From Baylisascaris procyonis (taxonomy: Eukaryota; Nematoda; Chromadorea; Rhabditida; Ascarididae): 64,000 nucleotides of DNA. This document shows, piece after piece, positions 24,376 through 38,328 of the stretch. Positions within the stretch are counted from its first letter, which is position 1, and every line of letters starts with the position of its first letter. The notes beneath the pieces are model-generated. The model was not told where the DNA came from. It did no database searches and saw only the letters and a list, made by a program, of their open reading frames with translations. Location: the NCBI GenBank assembly GCA_037389465.1, contig JAZARR010000200.1, positions 1,533,001-1,597,000 on the forward strand, read 5' to 3'. The position numbers and the translations under genes are program-made.

Positions 24376-26619
24376 TTTAATTAGATTAGATTCTAATATG
24401 AAATAAGTGAGCATTCACAATTCATTATATCCAACTTATCAACACAATAGTCTCTTCATTTCGTATAGAACGAGTAAATTCATTTAAGGCGCTTATACTT
24501 TCTTCGAGAGAAAATATCAGTGCAAAACTCCGCAAAATGAAGCGATTTTTTCTTTTTGTTTGGCCACTATTCGCTTAACAACTGAACTCTATGTGCTTAG
24601 TTCTTGTTACTGTAGAAAAAATCTATATATAATTTAAGAAGAAGGATTTTAAAAAGGTTTTGCTACAGATGTTATACTTTTGAAAAATTTCCTCTGGATA
24701 CTGTGGTTTTATGAGTACTGTAGGTTTTATAATACCTGAGCAAAACTTTCAACTGAATACTGTACTAATATTATAACTAAAAAAATTATTGTAAGTAAGC
24801 AAGTGGCTGACAAAACCGATAAGAATAGCTACGTTAGTTGTGGCTAAATATAAGAATCAAATTCTGTTGAAAGAACTCAATTGACCGAGTGCTTTTTTTG
24901 AACTATTATACCCATACCTTTAAGCTGTGCTTATTATACCTACGACACTATTCCAATTATTCCTAAATTATTCAATTCCAATTATTTTATTCAAATCCGT
25001 TCATTATTTAATTTCATTTCACAAAAATATAAGAAGAAAAAAAAACGGCGGAATGATTTTGTTCCATTTTAAAATAAACTTTTGCGTTCAATAGAAAGAA
25101 ATCGCCATTCTATGACAGAAATATTCTTATTAATGGCACAATTCTTTTATAGAAAATGCAGCAAAATTTCTATGTTTAATTTTTGTTTAAAGACGAAAAT
25201 AGATTATCATCAGTAAATCGTTAGAATTGAAATGGAAAAGCAATTGCTCAATTTTTATCAAGCGCAAATATCGCACAACTCATGTCGCTCTTTCGTTGTT
25301 CATTGATCGATTGTCTTACAGGTGTATTCCATCTTCACCTCAAAAAAAAAAGTAAAATTTTCTTTAGCTGTGAATATATCGATGTTTTTTTACATATAGT
25401 TTCGTTAATTTATTTAGCTTACAATTCAATAAATCTGCAATAATTGTAGTAAAAAAAATTTGTTTGATAGTATTTTATCATACAATTAAGAGTTTGCAAT
25501 TACAATTATTAACGATTCCAATTTAGCATCTATCAATAAGTAATTAATCCTCTCTCATTTATTATTATTAAAGATTTCTGTTCGAATTGATTGCAAAAAA
25601 AAAAAATTACCAATTCTGAAAAATGGATCTTATGGAGGAAATTTTTCATGATGGAAATTAGAAATTTCATCGAATATCAACTTTTTTCTTTCGAGGAAAA
25701 TTTATGAATAAATTGAACATTGAAGAAAATAATGTCATTCCCAGAAATTCACCCCTTTATTAAATGAATTTAGATTTAATGCAATCGATGAATTTTTTTC
25801 CAGTTGCTTTGGAAAGTTTTTTTTCCAGATTGAGGTCATTCGATTCATCGAGCCAAATTTAAAGGAAGACAAGGAAAATGTGTTCGTCATTACTTTCATG
25901 CGATATAACTACGACTTATATAGATAGAAGGGTATCAAATGGCCAATGAAATTTCAAAGAAAGCGTTTTCTGCTGCAAAACGTTTTAATTCTGATGGTAG
26001 TTTTAATGCAAAGAATAGGGCCTTTCAAGTTTTTCATAGTTTCTCAACAATAACAACAAAAAAAAAACCCTCATATGATAAGAAAGAAAAGGTTCATAAT
26101 AAAATCGTTTATTCAATTAAAATCAATCAATTTATGCCTTATTGAATTAATTTATTGTTGAGTGTAAAAATAAAACAATAGAATAGGAAAAATATTGTGG
26201 TGATTTTCTTGTAGGTCTTTGCCGATATTGTACATCATAAGAGCGTTGCTATTCTAAAAATGTTAGTATTATAGATGTAGATATGATTATTAAATTTTTT
26301 AGCGCCAAGTACTATTGTTCATTACTGTGAATTTTTTAATCTAGTCACCCTCTTTCAAAATAACTATACTAGTAACATGCAAGGAGACGTTTCAAATTGG
26401 ATGAAGAGGAAGAAGAAAGATAGAGGAAGCAAAGTGAGAAAAGATGAAAAAAAGGTATTGGCTAGTTTGGCGCCAAAGTTGAGATTGATACTTGGAGGCG
26501 ATATTAACGTAGTGATATCACACCGATTATTAGCACTTTCAACGTGACAATCTACGCAAAGTAGTATTGATAAAAAACGCTTTCTGTTGTCATATTTGCA
26601 ATGTGCTAGTCTATAAGAT

Positions 26620-26870
26620 CGACGAATTTGATGGCTACGGATAGGGCGGAGCTAATGGGGTTCGTTTTGCGCCGTTGTGCACATGAATCGATTTCCATCC
26701 CGAGAATAGAGGAGGGTATAGAGAGTGGTTGGCCAGCTAGATGTAAAGCCCCCATGCGTGAAAGATCGCTTCGTCTCGTGCTCGGCGAGGGCACTCCTAT
26801 AGAGGCATTCACGCACAACCAACCAGCCGCCACCTCATATGGATGCAATGGTCACACTTGCTGACAGCCT
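26620..26870. other. GC-richer island with nested stems; possible structured RNA or unassigned exon
   Basis: This island is clearly richer in GC than its surroundings and open on both strands (26628-26864 plus, 26606-26848 minus). It also contains nested inverted repeats: GGTTGG (26727-26732) / CCAACC (26819-26824) outside, TGCGTGAA (26755-26762) / TTCACGCA (26808-26815) inside that, then GTGC / GCAC around CTCGGCGAG and a CCTATAGAGG hairpin. The ordered nesting suggests an RNA fold. I recognise neither a protein family nor an RNA family, so no function is assigned. Confidence 0.4.
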
Positions 26871-29800
26871 TCAATCGCTAAAAAATAATGCGTCGAGTGG
26901 TCAACCGTTTTTTGTTTTTCTACTCTTCGCGCCATTTTTCGACGACGTTTTCAATTTTCAAACGAATATTTTTGTTGAAAACATTTTCTTTGTCTTTTCA
27001 TTAATTGTATATATTTTATTTAGAGTTCGTCTTACAGGTGCTAATTTTTTAATTTTTTTTCTATTCCCTTGTGAAATGCGAGTAATGCTTTACTGACCAT
27101 CGTCAATCACTGAAGTTCTATTATACTGGCCAGGTAGTACTGTAGGTACGCTAGTCGGCACTGCTCAACGAGTGTTTGTGGGCAAGATTTGATCCTCTCT
27201 TATTATATCTATATAGGTAGAATTTTATATTTTCCTCTCAAAAATCCTGTCGCTTCCTTTCAATTCTTTTTTTGAAAATATTTCGCTTCTGACAGGAAAT
27301 TCTTCAAATGGAGGCATTGCCTATGATTGAATACCAGATTCGACGCTAGCTTGATTTAAAAAAGTTAATTATCACTCGTTGCATTGTGTTTTGGAATATT
27401 TTTGGATTATATGAGGCAATCATAAGACGTATTTATTGCACAATAAACGCTGCTTATTATTGATATTGGCAACGATTTGAGCGCGCTATTCCATATCTTT
27501 CATATCATTTTCTTCTTTATTACATTCCTTATTTAAATCTTTCCTTTTCCACTTCACGGAGTTGTCTACAACAATTGAGTAGGCAGTTCCTATTTTATAG
27601 ATAGAAAATGACTAATTCAAATCTTACGATTGAAGATGAGAAAATTTTAGTACTCAAATATTTCATAATGTTCGCTCGTCCATCGTCTTAGCGATTGCCT
27701 ATAGCCTTTTGGAGTTTCATGAAGCTTTGCAATCTATTTATTCTATAATATTATTACTATTATAAATGTTATCTCTTTTTCACTTCCTTCTCTCTCTCAA
27801 AAAAAGTCACTTTTTATTTCTATTTTATATATAAAAACTCTATGCTAATTTTTTCTTCAATATTCGCTTTTCTTTATTTATGCCGCAAAAAGACGCTCTG
27901 AAAACATCTTTTCTTCTCAAGATATTCATTTATGATCGTTTAATGTCAGCTGATGCTTCGATAAGTGACAGCTGGAATGTGATCCGTCTGTAATTTCATC
28001 GTATAGCTGAAAAGCTTTAAATCAGTATTACTCATATTTCATTGCCATTCACTGCGCTAAGCGGATAGTAAATAAATTTTAAATTTTGAAATTCGATTTT
28101 TAGAAGATGTACTGACATTGAATTATGGACATTAATAATTTAGTGGTTCGTACAGCTTTATGTGACGATCCTACCTATCTCTTTTTATATCTCTGTTACA
28201 TCAACACCTCTTGTGGCCATACCCCCCTCAACCCCTTCTTCGTTCGGAATTGCCAACATTCGTATATGCGAAGGAAGGAAAAGGAATGGAAAATCGTTAT
28301 TATCCGTTGCGGTTCATTTTTTTCAATTTATGATATTACTTATATTATCATTTTTTATCTATCTTTATGAAGATTTTAATCTAATTCATTTATCTTTTCT
28401 ATCTGTTGCTGCTAGCATTTCGTTTTTAATTTTATTCCAATTCAAGCCCGTTTTAGAAAGTTTTCACTTCAACATTCTTAATATTCAACTTTATATAAAC
28501 CTCAATTTGTGGTTATTCCTGAGGAAAAAATTTACAACGCTAAAACTATTTTGTTGAAATTTGGATTTTTTTTTCTACATTCTTAAAATTTTTCGACTGT
28601 TTACGTTCATTTTCTTTGTTTCCATTGCCGATAAGATTTATTTTAGTGAAAAAAAAAATCTCTTTTTTTTGTTGAAAAAACGAGCGAACGTTTATATTTA
28701 GCGATAGTTTGTTATGATATTTAAACATTTGTAATCTTTTTTCGCTAAGCCTTTTCTTTCGTTAGGATTTAAATCGTTTTCTTTTACTAATTGCAAAAAT
28801 CTTCTCTTCTTTCTTGTCATTACCATCTAAGGAATTCTTTTTTTTTCAATCATTGTATTTACAAATATGAAAATCCCTTTTTTTATTAAATAGAAATAAA
28901 AATTCAATATAAAATTTCCTTCCAAAAGGATTTCGCAACTTAGCTCGATGGATATTTGAAAATTTTGAATTCACTAATGTTATCTAGATATGGATCAATG
29001 AAATCGGTTGAGTGGAGTAAAAATTTGGCAAGATTTATTGCAAAAAAAAAAATGTCGATTAAGTTATTCATTCAATTTCGATTAATTCTCATTGATCGGA
29101 TGATTTGTTTTTTTTTTCCAACGAAAATTATTATAGAAATACTTTTTATTCCTGCGTTTAATTTGATTTCCAATCTTTACTAATTTATTTCCTGTCTTTT
29201 CCATAATTCGTTTTAAAAAATCCCATAGTACCTATATTCGATTCAGTAGTATTATTTTCATTGATTCGCGTTGAACTTTATAGAAGTTAATTCATTTTCA
29301 TATGTAATAATCGTTTATGAGTAAATATTTTTCTTCAAAAAAAATTCTCTTCACGAATTTTTTGTCTATCCATTTATTGTTGCATATTCCTCTCTTGAAC
29401 ATCCACATCATAGTATTCTCTGATCTCTAACTTTAACCTTACAGAAAATATATCGTTTCTTTTAGAGTATTTTGGTCCCTTTAGTTAAGATAGTCAGACG
29501 TTAGCTTGGGCTCTAATACAAATTAAAGCTTCGTTCTAGATTTATAAATACTCTATTGACTTGTTCACATCAATTAGTCGATGTTCGAACAACTTAAACT
29601 TAAGTAAATTGCTAAGCTATTTAGGCTCGAATACCAGATATAATGGAAATGTAGAACAGACAGAGTTCATCGTCACAGCAGTACCTCGACTATCAGTTTA
29701 TTTTAATGGATGGATTAGAATGCCTGATTCTACCGCTAGAATCTTTCATTTCAACTCTTTATGATCGGACAGTGTTATTATTGGTCTCTTTTTTTGATAC

Positions 29801-32800
29801 CTTCAACATCTCAATTTCAAACAATGCTATACTTGTTTCCTCCCCGCCTCTTCTCTTACCACTCCCCCTTTCTTCTTCTTTCTTTCATCCTCATCCTTCC
29901 ATCTCTCCTCAATTTACTACTAAAAAACCGATTAGCATGTACCGGTATATCTAATGGTTTAGATTCGAAATACACGTTGTTCGATTCCACGTTCGTGAAG
30001 CGTTCTTAGTTTCACTGATAAAATCTTATTGATGCTGACGATGAAAGCACTTTTTTTATTGATGTTTGATTTTTTTGCGTCCACTTCTATGTCCTCGAAT
30101 TTGAATAATGGATGTTTTAGTTGAGATAGTCATCAAAGGTTGCTGGTATATGGAGAGAGGTTTGTGAGAATGCCTCATAAATGATTGACCTGATGCAATG
30201 AAGAGATTGAAGTTCTAATATCAAGCTTATTCTCGTTCTTAGAGTTCGTGAACTCTGATCAATCATCTCGATCTAATTCCACATCGAGAATAAGCAAACG
30301 TGGATTTCTTTTTTTTGGAGGCGGGGGAGGGGACCTTCGGAACTCTCTGTAATTTTCATATTGCCTATTCTCAGATTAGCACTCATTTTCTCGTGCCGAA
30401 CTCTTCGTTCCCATTTTTTTCTCATTTTCTCTCACAGGTCAGACTGTATCGTAGTGTCAGGAATAATAACCCATGGGCTAATGAATTTACGTTGCAAACG
30501 GTATTTTTCTTGATGCTTATACATTACACTTCTTTCCCTGCATGGGTAAATATTTTATTATTCATGATATGAGCGGATAGATGATTGACTGTGATGAAGA
30601 AAGGAAGAGTTTGCTGTACAATATACTGTACCATAGTTTACTGTACGGTTTACTGTAGTTTTGTGGGAGCTGAATATAATGGTGTGCATAAGATGTTGGG
30701 AAGGAGCTGAGAATTTTGTTCTGAGTTGTACTAATGAGAGCAGCTTCGTTCTTCAAGGTCACGCTAAGTTGGATATTCTTTCACATGAACATAGTTCGAG
30801 CTTCGAATTTATGTTCAAGCTAGAAGCTCAAACTTATTTCGAGAATATTGAATACTTTAAAAGAAATTTCTACCGTTTCCATCTATTGTGACGTTACCGT
30901 CGACGTTTTATTGATGCGCCTCACTGTACAGAGATCACTTTACGACGTGATTTCTCGATCGAATCGCTCGTCTATGAGTAAATGTTTATATAAGCGATCA
31001 AAGCGCACCCTAATACGTTTAACGACACGCCAAGTAATAATTTCTCGAGGGGGGGGGGCTGGTGGAAAGCGGAAGGTGAATGGAGGTGGGAGAGACGCAA
31101 AATTTACCAGGCGTAAAAAATTGGTTTCAAAGCGGTTATCACATATTTCACGATAAAATGGTGTTCTACGGTATGTTCGTTACTCGACAAGAGAATGGGT
31201 GAACATAGAGGCTGTTTCATTCAAGTAAAGATATTTGGAAAGAACTAATAGTTTCGGTAGGTTGTAGACTAAAATAAGAGAACCCAAAATGAGACCCCAC
31301 CACTCCACCACAGAAAAAGACCATTTTGCACTACATATTTTCCACAATATGGTAGTACATCTGAAGTGAAAATTGTATGAGCTAACAGTACAAATCTGTT
31401 TCAACGCCGAAAAGCTTATTTAAATGCGCTTAGCAGTCGATAATTTATTGATTTCTCTTATGACATGGTCAATTGTTTGTGAATCATAACACCATAAGAA
31501 AATGAAATATTTTGCTTTCCTAAATTCTGCTGCTCATGTGTAAAGAATTCGGTAATTCTCAAACCGAACACTTTTAATCGGTAATTTTTATACCGAACTT
31601 TTTTTTCTGCTTTCTTTTTTTTTCACTTTATAAAGGGTTTTATGCTAAAATTAAAGAGAAAAATATAGATATAAGCAATGGTTTATTTGCATTTGTTTGT
31701 TTAGTGCATACATAATGAATTTCTACCAATTGCAAATCGTCTGAAATCCTTTGCAATGCAAAAGTCTCTTTCAAAATGGTGTAATATAAGTGATTATTTT
31801 TTTTAGCAATAAAAATATATTAAAATACAATTGGCGGCAAAAATCTGAGTTCAGAAATTATTTTCAAAATATAAAGAAAAGAGGAGATTTTCTAACTATA
31901 ATAAATTCGCAAGTTATTCTAGCGAACTCGTTACTTTCAAATATTTCATCGGGACTGAGCTGGTTTGCTCGACAAAGGATTGACCGACTTTAACTTTAAG
32001 GGCACGCCACTTTAGATATTATTACAATTCGTGTATTGGCCAAAAATGCTTCAATAATATCGTAGTGTTAGTCAATATGATTTGTTTAAAAAAAAATTAT
32101 CGTAGTGGGAATTGAACTTTAATATTTTCTCTTAATAGTTTTCTGACCAAGAGCCATCACTTCCATCTTTTTTATGCACTTTTTTGCAATACGAACTAAA
32201 AAAATATATTATCAAAATGTTTTATGTCGGTACATATGTCTCATCGATTGCTATAGCTTGCTAAATGAGTCAGAATGAGTCAGAACTTATTTAGCTTCTA
32301 GTAGAACATCTAGGCTGATTTCCGAGCTCTGTAGTTTTATTCCTAGATGAGTGAGTGATAGAAAAATGAAATTTCATTGAATTTACAGGTCTTTTTTGAC
32401 CTTATGTGGGCAAAAATATGCTGGGTAAGCAATTTTTCTTGGCCGGAATCGTGAGTTTGAAGCTAATCTTTAATTTCAGTCTTGAATGTACACATTCAAG
32501 GCTCTTTGAATTCACAATTTTTTCATTTCATACTCATTCGATATTGCGGCTGTCAAAAGCGAAGCCATTTACTTGTATGGGAAAATGTAATCGATTCAGT
32601 ACATTTGTTTTGAATGGCGATCCATGGCTTCTTTTTTTATACGTCTCGAAATATCCATAGCTTGTTTGTTATTCATGCATTTCCCAAATCTTTTAATTAT
32701 GTGATTCTTAATTTTTAGGACTCTTACCTATCAGTATTTTTTTTCACTAACAGAAATCCCTTGTATATATAGAAAAAAAATGCTCTTTTTACATAGGCAA

Positions 32801-33360
32801 TTCACTCAAACATATTGCGATAATGAAGACGTCTTAAAAATTTATTACTCTCTAATTTGAGGCTGGAAATTAGATCGATTTAGAACAGTAGATTTTCGGA
32901 TGCTATAACTCGTTCCCAGGAGCTTTGCTGGAGCTTTTTCCGGAAGTTATAAGTAAGTTCAATGGTAATTTTGATTCTTTTTGAAGTTTATTTATAAAAC
33001 AGGAAAATTAAAGAATAATCTATTCAAATTTATTTACTTCTAAAAGAGTTTTCTATAAGAATTAATCGCATTTAAAATTTTTGCTCACGATGTATTGATG
33101 AATCAGTTTCTGTACTGCTCTAAACGTTTTGTTGAACTAGCTGGAATTGTGTGAGATGGTTGGTTGATGCGTGTGAATAACATTTTGCATAGGCAATGAA
33201 TGGGAACGATTGAAATGTGTCTAATGCATTTACGCTATATTACAGCTGCTTTACGTTACATTAAAACCAATCACATATCGATTTTGTTGTGCTATAGATT
33301 TTCATTTTAATGATTTTGTAGATCAATTGCTTATCTCTGAGTAGGAATTTGAAGTGATAG

Positions 33361-33525
33361 AGTCTGTACGAAGGATAATGAGCATCAAAGTCTGTATGGG
33401 AGGATGGGCATCAAAGTCTGTGTAGATGGATCATGGGTATCAAAGTCTGTGTAGATGGATCATGAGTATCAAAGTCTGTGTAGATGGATCATGGGTATCA
33501 AAATCTGTGTGGATGGATCCTCGTC
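33361..33525. repeat. 29-bp minisatellite, ~5-6 copies
   Basis: The unit is built on ATCAAAGTCTGTGTAGATGG plus ATCATGGGT. The ATCAAAG anchors are spaced 26, 29, 29 and 29 bases (33383, 33409, 33438, 33467, 33496). The left units are more diverged than the right ones. Confidence 0.9.
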
Positions 33526-34249
33526 ATTACCATTCAGAATATTCCAATAGCTCCTGCTCGTTTTTAACAAATTCCTTTTATTGTTGATGTTTTCTTCTAT
33601 TCTTATCGAATGATTGAAGCTATGGAAAAAAAAATCTAAATTGTTCACATTTTTTCAAAACTTACTTACCTGATATTATTGTATTTCTTTGCTACCATTG
33701 TTGTTGCATTTTAATACCTGCTGTATTATTAATACCTATTGCATTATTACTGCCTACGGGCTTCGTTCTTTCAATTTATCTTCATTTATTTCGGCGATTT
33801 TCGTCGCTTATTGACTATGAATTCAACAATTAACATTCGAACAAATATTTCATTGTTGCGAAATTTTCAACTGTCTTTTGAATCTTTCTGATCACCTTGA
33901 ACTCTTTAAGTTACCATTTGTTTTATAGAAAAGTTATTCTCTTCCTTTTTTGTCAATTGCAGAATAATCTAATAATTTTTAAAGTGCACTTACAGATATA
34001 AGCATTTTATATCACAGACAGTCTTCTTAGTTCCCGATTCAGACTCAAATGATAAGCATTGCTCAATGACCAACTTTTGTCCGCAAACGTGACAAATCCA
34101 CAATATTTCCCTTTGCTACACGATTATTGCACCACTCAGCTAGCTAATGGTGACGTTTTACATGGCTACTGTTTTTTTTTTTTGCCTATATCGTCTCAGC
34201 TGTAGTGCGCATTTGTTTGCAAATTATGCATGGACTTGTATTTTCTTAT

Positions 34250-34254
34250 ATATT

Positions 34255-34285
<31 letters not shown>

Positions 34286-34300
34286 TTGTTTATTTGTTCA
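34250..34300. repeat. (TTTA)n microsatellite
   Basis: A run of about nine TTTA units is followed by TTGTTTATTTG. It is a simple repeat in intergenic DNA. Confidence 0.85.
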
Positions 34301-35315
34301 TTGATTTATATTTATATCTAGTCCTACGTGCAATTTTATTTCTTGCAAATTTGCTTCGGTTTATAGTGTTGAGCATCAGAATCGGGAGATTATTTCGACT
34401 TTCGTAGAACACTTTTCTCAGAGATCTTTTGATGAATTTACGTTTAATTTCGCCATTGAAGCTTCATTGCAGTCTTCCTCAGTTGAGCTCTACGGAATGT
34501 ACATTCATCGTTTAATTACTAAAAAAAATGAACTATCTCAAGTTGAGCTAAAATATAGGTATAAATAAATGAACAAAATTTAAGGCAGCTCTACCGGAGA
34601 GAAGGAGGAGGGTTTTTGTATTCCTTTATTCGTTTGCTTTCGATAGAATTGGTTGGCTCCGTTAACATTATGTCTATCGTAAAACTCTAAATTCATTGGT
34701 CGATGTTTTTTCCTTTCTCCGATTGGGAGTCTTATTTGAAAGATAGACAGAAATCAACGGGAATGATATCAGCAAATAAATCGACAATTTGAGGCGCAAC
34801 TTTCCGCTATAACCTTATATCGTTTCGAATTACGCATAAATGACTTTCGAAAGACCAAATTGAGCTCTATTATTCGGTAATAAATATTCAAAACGGAAAT
34901 AAGTGATAAGTTCCTAATGCTTTAGTCGAACAGATATCAAATTTGTAAGAATTAAATATAATTTCTTGCAGTTTTTCCTCCTACCGTCCCTATTTGTATC
35001 GCATTCGCTATGCGTTATGCTTATGCTAGTCGTTTTCCCCTTTCTTTGATTATTATCTCATAGCACATATGCAAGAAATGTGAGCTAGCTTAAGCTGGAA
35101 TATTATATCGGTTTAAACTCTTCGAGTAGGTTAATTTGGGTTTCGTTTGGGTAATCAGATTTAATTGAGATATGACTCATGCTTCGTATATTATTTTCAT
35201 CCATCAACTTCGCAGAAAAAAAAAAAGATTTTTAAAGATATCGAAAAATTCGCACGTATTTTGCATCGATCGGTCACTTGGATGTCCATCTTTGCAAAAT
35301 TTTTCCGGTGAATAA

Positions 35316-35756
35316 ATGGAGCAGTTGAAATATGAGGATAATGTCGGATATATTTTGTTTAATTTTTATTGGTCACTTGTGCAAACAGTTGATTGGTCTG
35401 CTAAGTCGGATGCAAAGCGGATAAAATTATGCATATTTCGTGCTGTCTGTTTCGTCAATTTAACAATAATCTTTTACGAATTTCATTTTAAATATCTAGG
35501 AAAGTTAGGATGCTCTTTCCGGGAACAGCTAGCACAATATGCGCTTTTTAGAAATTTCCCAAATTTCGAATTTTGCATAAAAGTTTCATTGAAATATTAT
35601 TTTTGCTGCATGACTAATGAATGTAATGACAAAATCCATTTTCTCAAAAATTTTCCAACTTTTCTTATCACTGTCGCTATCTCTTTGATCTTTTTTCTTT
35701 TCAGAAAACAAATTTTTAATTTGACAGCAAATTGCTTCCGGATTTTCACTCATTAA
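35316..35756 (+). CDS. Hypothetical 146-codon ORF, doubtful
   Basis: This is one of the longest uninterrupted frames in the window outside the 513-bp array. It starts with an ATG and is rich in Phe, Leu, Ile, Lys, Asn and Cys, with one strongly hydrophobic stretch near its C-terminus (about residues 115-130) that could be a membrane segment. I recognise no domain. Codon composition follows the AT-rich background, there are no flanking splice signals that help, and in DNA this AT-rich an ORF of this size could arise by chance. I list it only because it is long and otherwise unexplained. Confidence 0.15.
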   Translation: MEQLKYEDNVGYILFNFYWSLVQTVDWSAKSDAKRIKLCIFRAVCFVNLTIIFYEFHFKYLGKLGCSFREQLAQYALFRNFPNFEFCIKVSLKYYFCCMTNECNDKIHFLKNFPTFLITVAISLIFFLFRKQIFNLTANCFRIFTH

Positions 35757-36280
35757 TATCGTTGACGAATGATTTTTCAAGAAAATTCTTCCTTGAATTT
35801 TTTGAACGATCCCATTATGAGGCGCTCAAATATGCGTCTATTTTCCTGCTAGACTCGTCTCTTAAATTATGGTCATTTGAATCTCCCACTGCCGATTTCC
35901 TCCCCCTCCCACTTTTCCCTACCCCTCCCTTCCATCCATAAAGCCAATCATTGTCACGAGCATGCTGGCAACTGTTAGAGAATATACATCTTCTTGTATG
36001 AAGTAATTTCATACTGTTCATTTGGTTCGCTTCATAAGGTTGGTTCTACTTAATTGCTATGATGCATTCGATTCAACTGATAGAGTTCATGGTCGACTCT
36101 GAAGTTTGATTTCTGAGGAAAATTTTCCACAGCTGCTTCAAATTAAACGATCAGTCGCCGATTATTTACGAAATATTGAAATACGCATGCCGAGTGGGAA
36201 ACCTTGAATTAACTCTGCAAATATATAGGAGCTCGATTTCTGAGATATCCGATCATATTGGTTCATACCGTGCTTTCGCC

Positions 36281-36384
36281 CCGACTGATATCGTATGTTC
36301 GATTTACTTTTTCCTATACCTTCAGTTTAGTTGATATCGTACACTCGACTTGGTTGATACCGTACTTCCGGTTTAGTTGGTATC
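36281..36384. repeat. Degenerate tandem repeat (TTGATAYCGTA motif)
   Basis: Three to four diverged units carry GATATCGTA / GATACCGTA followed by a TTCGA or TTCCGG word and TTTAGTTG. The spacing is irregular, about 22-40 bases. Confidence 0.55.
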
Positions 36385-36756
36385 TAGTGAATTGGGCTGA
36401 TCAAAGTTGAAAAATTCATAGAATTCTAATATATTATATGACGTCTATAATTCTTATTCAAAGAATGAGTGATAGGCAAGCATCATTTTGCTTTTCAAAT
36501 CAGCACCAATACTACGTTCATCTCTATGATCCCATATGGTTCATTTATTACTTTTTCGCCGAAGGTTTCTAATGCATTCACTCATTTTCTCGCTAGAAAC
36601 TAATCTTGGCTCGTTGATTTTCAAAAACATTTCCGGCAGAAAAAAATGGGAAAAATTTTCGATTTTTTGTTTCAAAAACAAAATTTTTTTGGAAAACCTT
36701 TGTACTCTTATCATAACATATCTATGATGGACCTATCAGTAGGCATGTTGGTTTTT

Positions 36757-36846
36757 GATCTGCTAAGCTTGTTTACTTCGACGAATTTGGTCTGCTGAGC
36801 TTATTTACCTTGGACAGCTTTGATCTATTGAGTTCGTTTACTGAGG
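36757..36846. repeat. ~33-bp degenerate tandem repeat, 3 copies
   Basis: The units carry GATCTGCTAAGCTTGTTTAC, GGTCTGCTGAGCTTATTTAC and GATCTATTGAGTTCGTTTAC, each followed by 10-15 variable bases. Confidence 0.7.
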
Positions 36847-38328
36847 TAGCCAATTTTTGAGTATTTCGAGCATGAACAATTGATGTTGCCGTATAAGGTT
36901 GCTTCAAGACAGTTAACAATACTTCCATGTTACATTAAAAAATCTTTGCAATTTTATATGGGATATTGGCTTCGACAGTAACACTTCATAAGTGCTAGAT
37001 GATCGGAGTCAATGAGTTTTGATAAAGGAGCGCTTAGTTCGAAAAGTCGGGGGGGGGGGGGGTGGGCGGAGGAGTGGAGTAGGGTGGTAGCTGATGATTA
37101 TAAGCCGAATGAACGATGCCAATGATCATTGACTCCGGAGTGTTTAATGGTGGATTTTGAGTAAGTGCCAATTACAAGCAAAGTGAAGCGCAAAGATAAG
37201 ATCGTTTCGTTTCAATGGCTGTGCTTTTTTTTTTTGTGAACAATACATAAATTCCCATTTATGAGAACGAACAGCCGCTTACCAGATGGCTAGTTCATTT
37301 AACGCCTATTGCCCACTGCTGTTAGTTGCACTCAATTTCACTTCGTTTATCTCAGTTAAGATTTCATTCCTCTTATAACGTTCGAATCATCATTTTATCC
37401 AGAAATTCCTGTGTCCAGAAATGCCCCTGACGTGTTTTGTCGCTCTTTGTTTTTTTCTGATGTTCTTTCTTCAACTTTTTTTTTGCATTTTCATTTTTCA
37501 TTATTTGCGTTGTTAGTATTGCTTTATTGCTTAATTTATGATTTATTAAGTATTCAGTATCATTCATTTATATAATATTGAGTATCCGACAACTTACTAA
37601 GTATTTTTCAAAACGTCTCCTAAATTGTTTCATATCGTTCGTCTACTTCGGTTTTTAATGCGGTTATTTTTCATTGACTGAGTCGACGATTATATCATTT
37701 TGTGGTTTAAAGCTCAATTTTCATAGCGCATAATATCCGATCTTTATAGGATCTAATACGAAAAATTTGCTGTTAGATTAATCTAATTTAATATCCAAAT
37801 TTCATTAGACATAATATTCGACTTTCATTGGATTTGATATGAAAGACCTAATATCGGATCTTTTTAAGTCAAAAGCTTTGGGTTTTCTTCTCCAACATAG
37901 ATGATATTCGTTTGTAGAGCGATATTTCGGGAGTGCTGGTGAGATTGAAATGCCAACTAATAGAACCGAGGCGCAATTGAGCGTGCAGTTAATGGCAACG
38001 AGCTATAGGCAGTAGTTGAATAGCATTTTCTCAAAAGTCCCTCCGAATGTTATCCACATTCGTTTACTTATTCACTTTCAATTCATAATTTCTTCTCTTT
38101 TTAAGCAATAAATAAATCTACTGTAATTATATGATAATGCTTAATCTTTGTGGATAAAATAATGGAATTTCTTGTTTATGCATCAATTGTGTGAAAATAT
38201 CTGTAATTTTGAATTTAAATAAAACTTTTGTAATAGGAAGTTGCGATATATTATGGGAAAGTATAAAGATTTATTACATTAATGCATTTTTTATAGATTA
38301 GAAATAACGTGGCGCATTATTGAATAAG

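Larger units (their letters stand above)
24376..38328. other. Long gene-poor AT-rich intergenic region
   Basis: This ~14-kb stretch has no exon I can support. It holds homopolymers (including a run of about 14 G at 37051), simple repeats, a 29-bp minisatellite (33361), degenerate tandem repeats (36281-36384, 36757-36846) and repeated AATATCCGA-like words at 37725-37870. There is one GC-richer structured island near 26620-26870. Short ORFs such as those at 28162-28557 and 30848-31156 are low-complexity or lack fitting splice sites. Confidence 0.4.

Noticed and set aside
28162..28557. 131-codon ORF
   Set aside because: Low-complexity Ser/Pro and Phe/Leu-rich translation of AT-rich DNA; no splice context or family.
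37051..37064. Poly-G run as a possible G-quadruplex
   Set aside because: A single homopolymer without spaced G-tracts; more likely simple sequence or an assembly-prone run.
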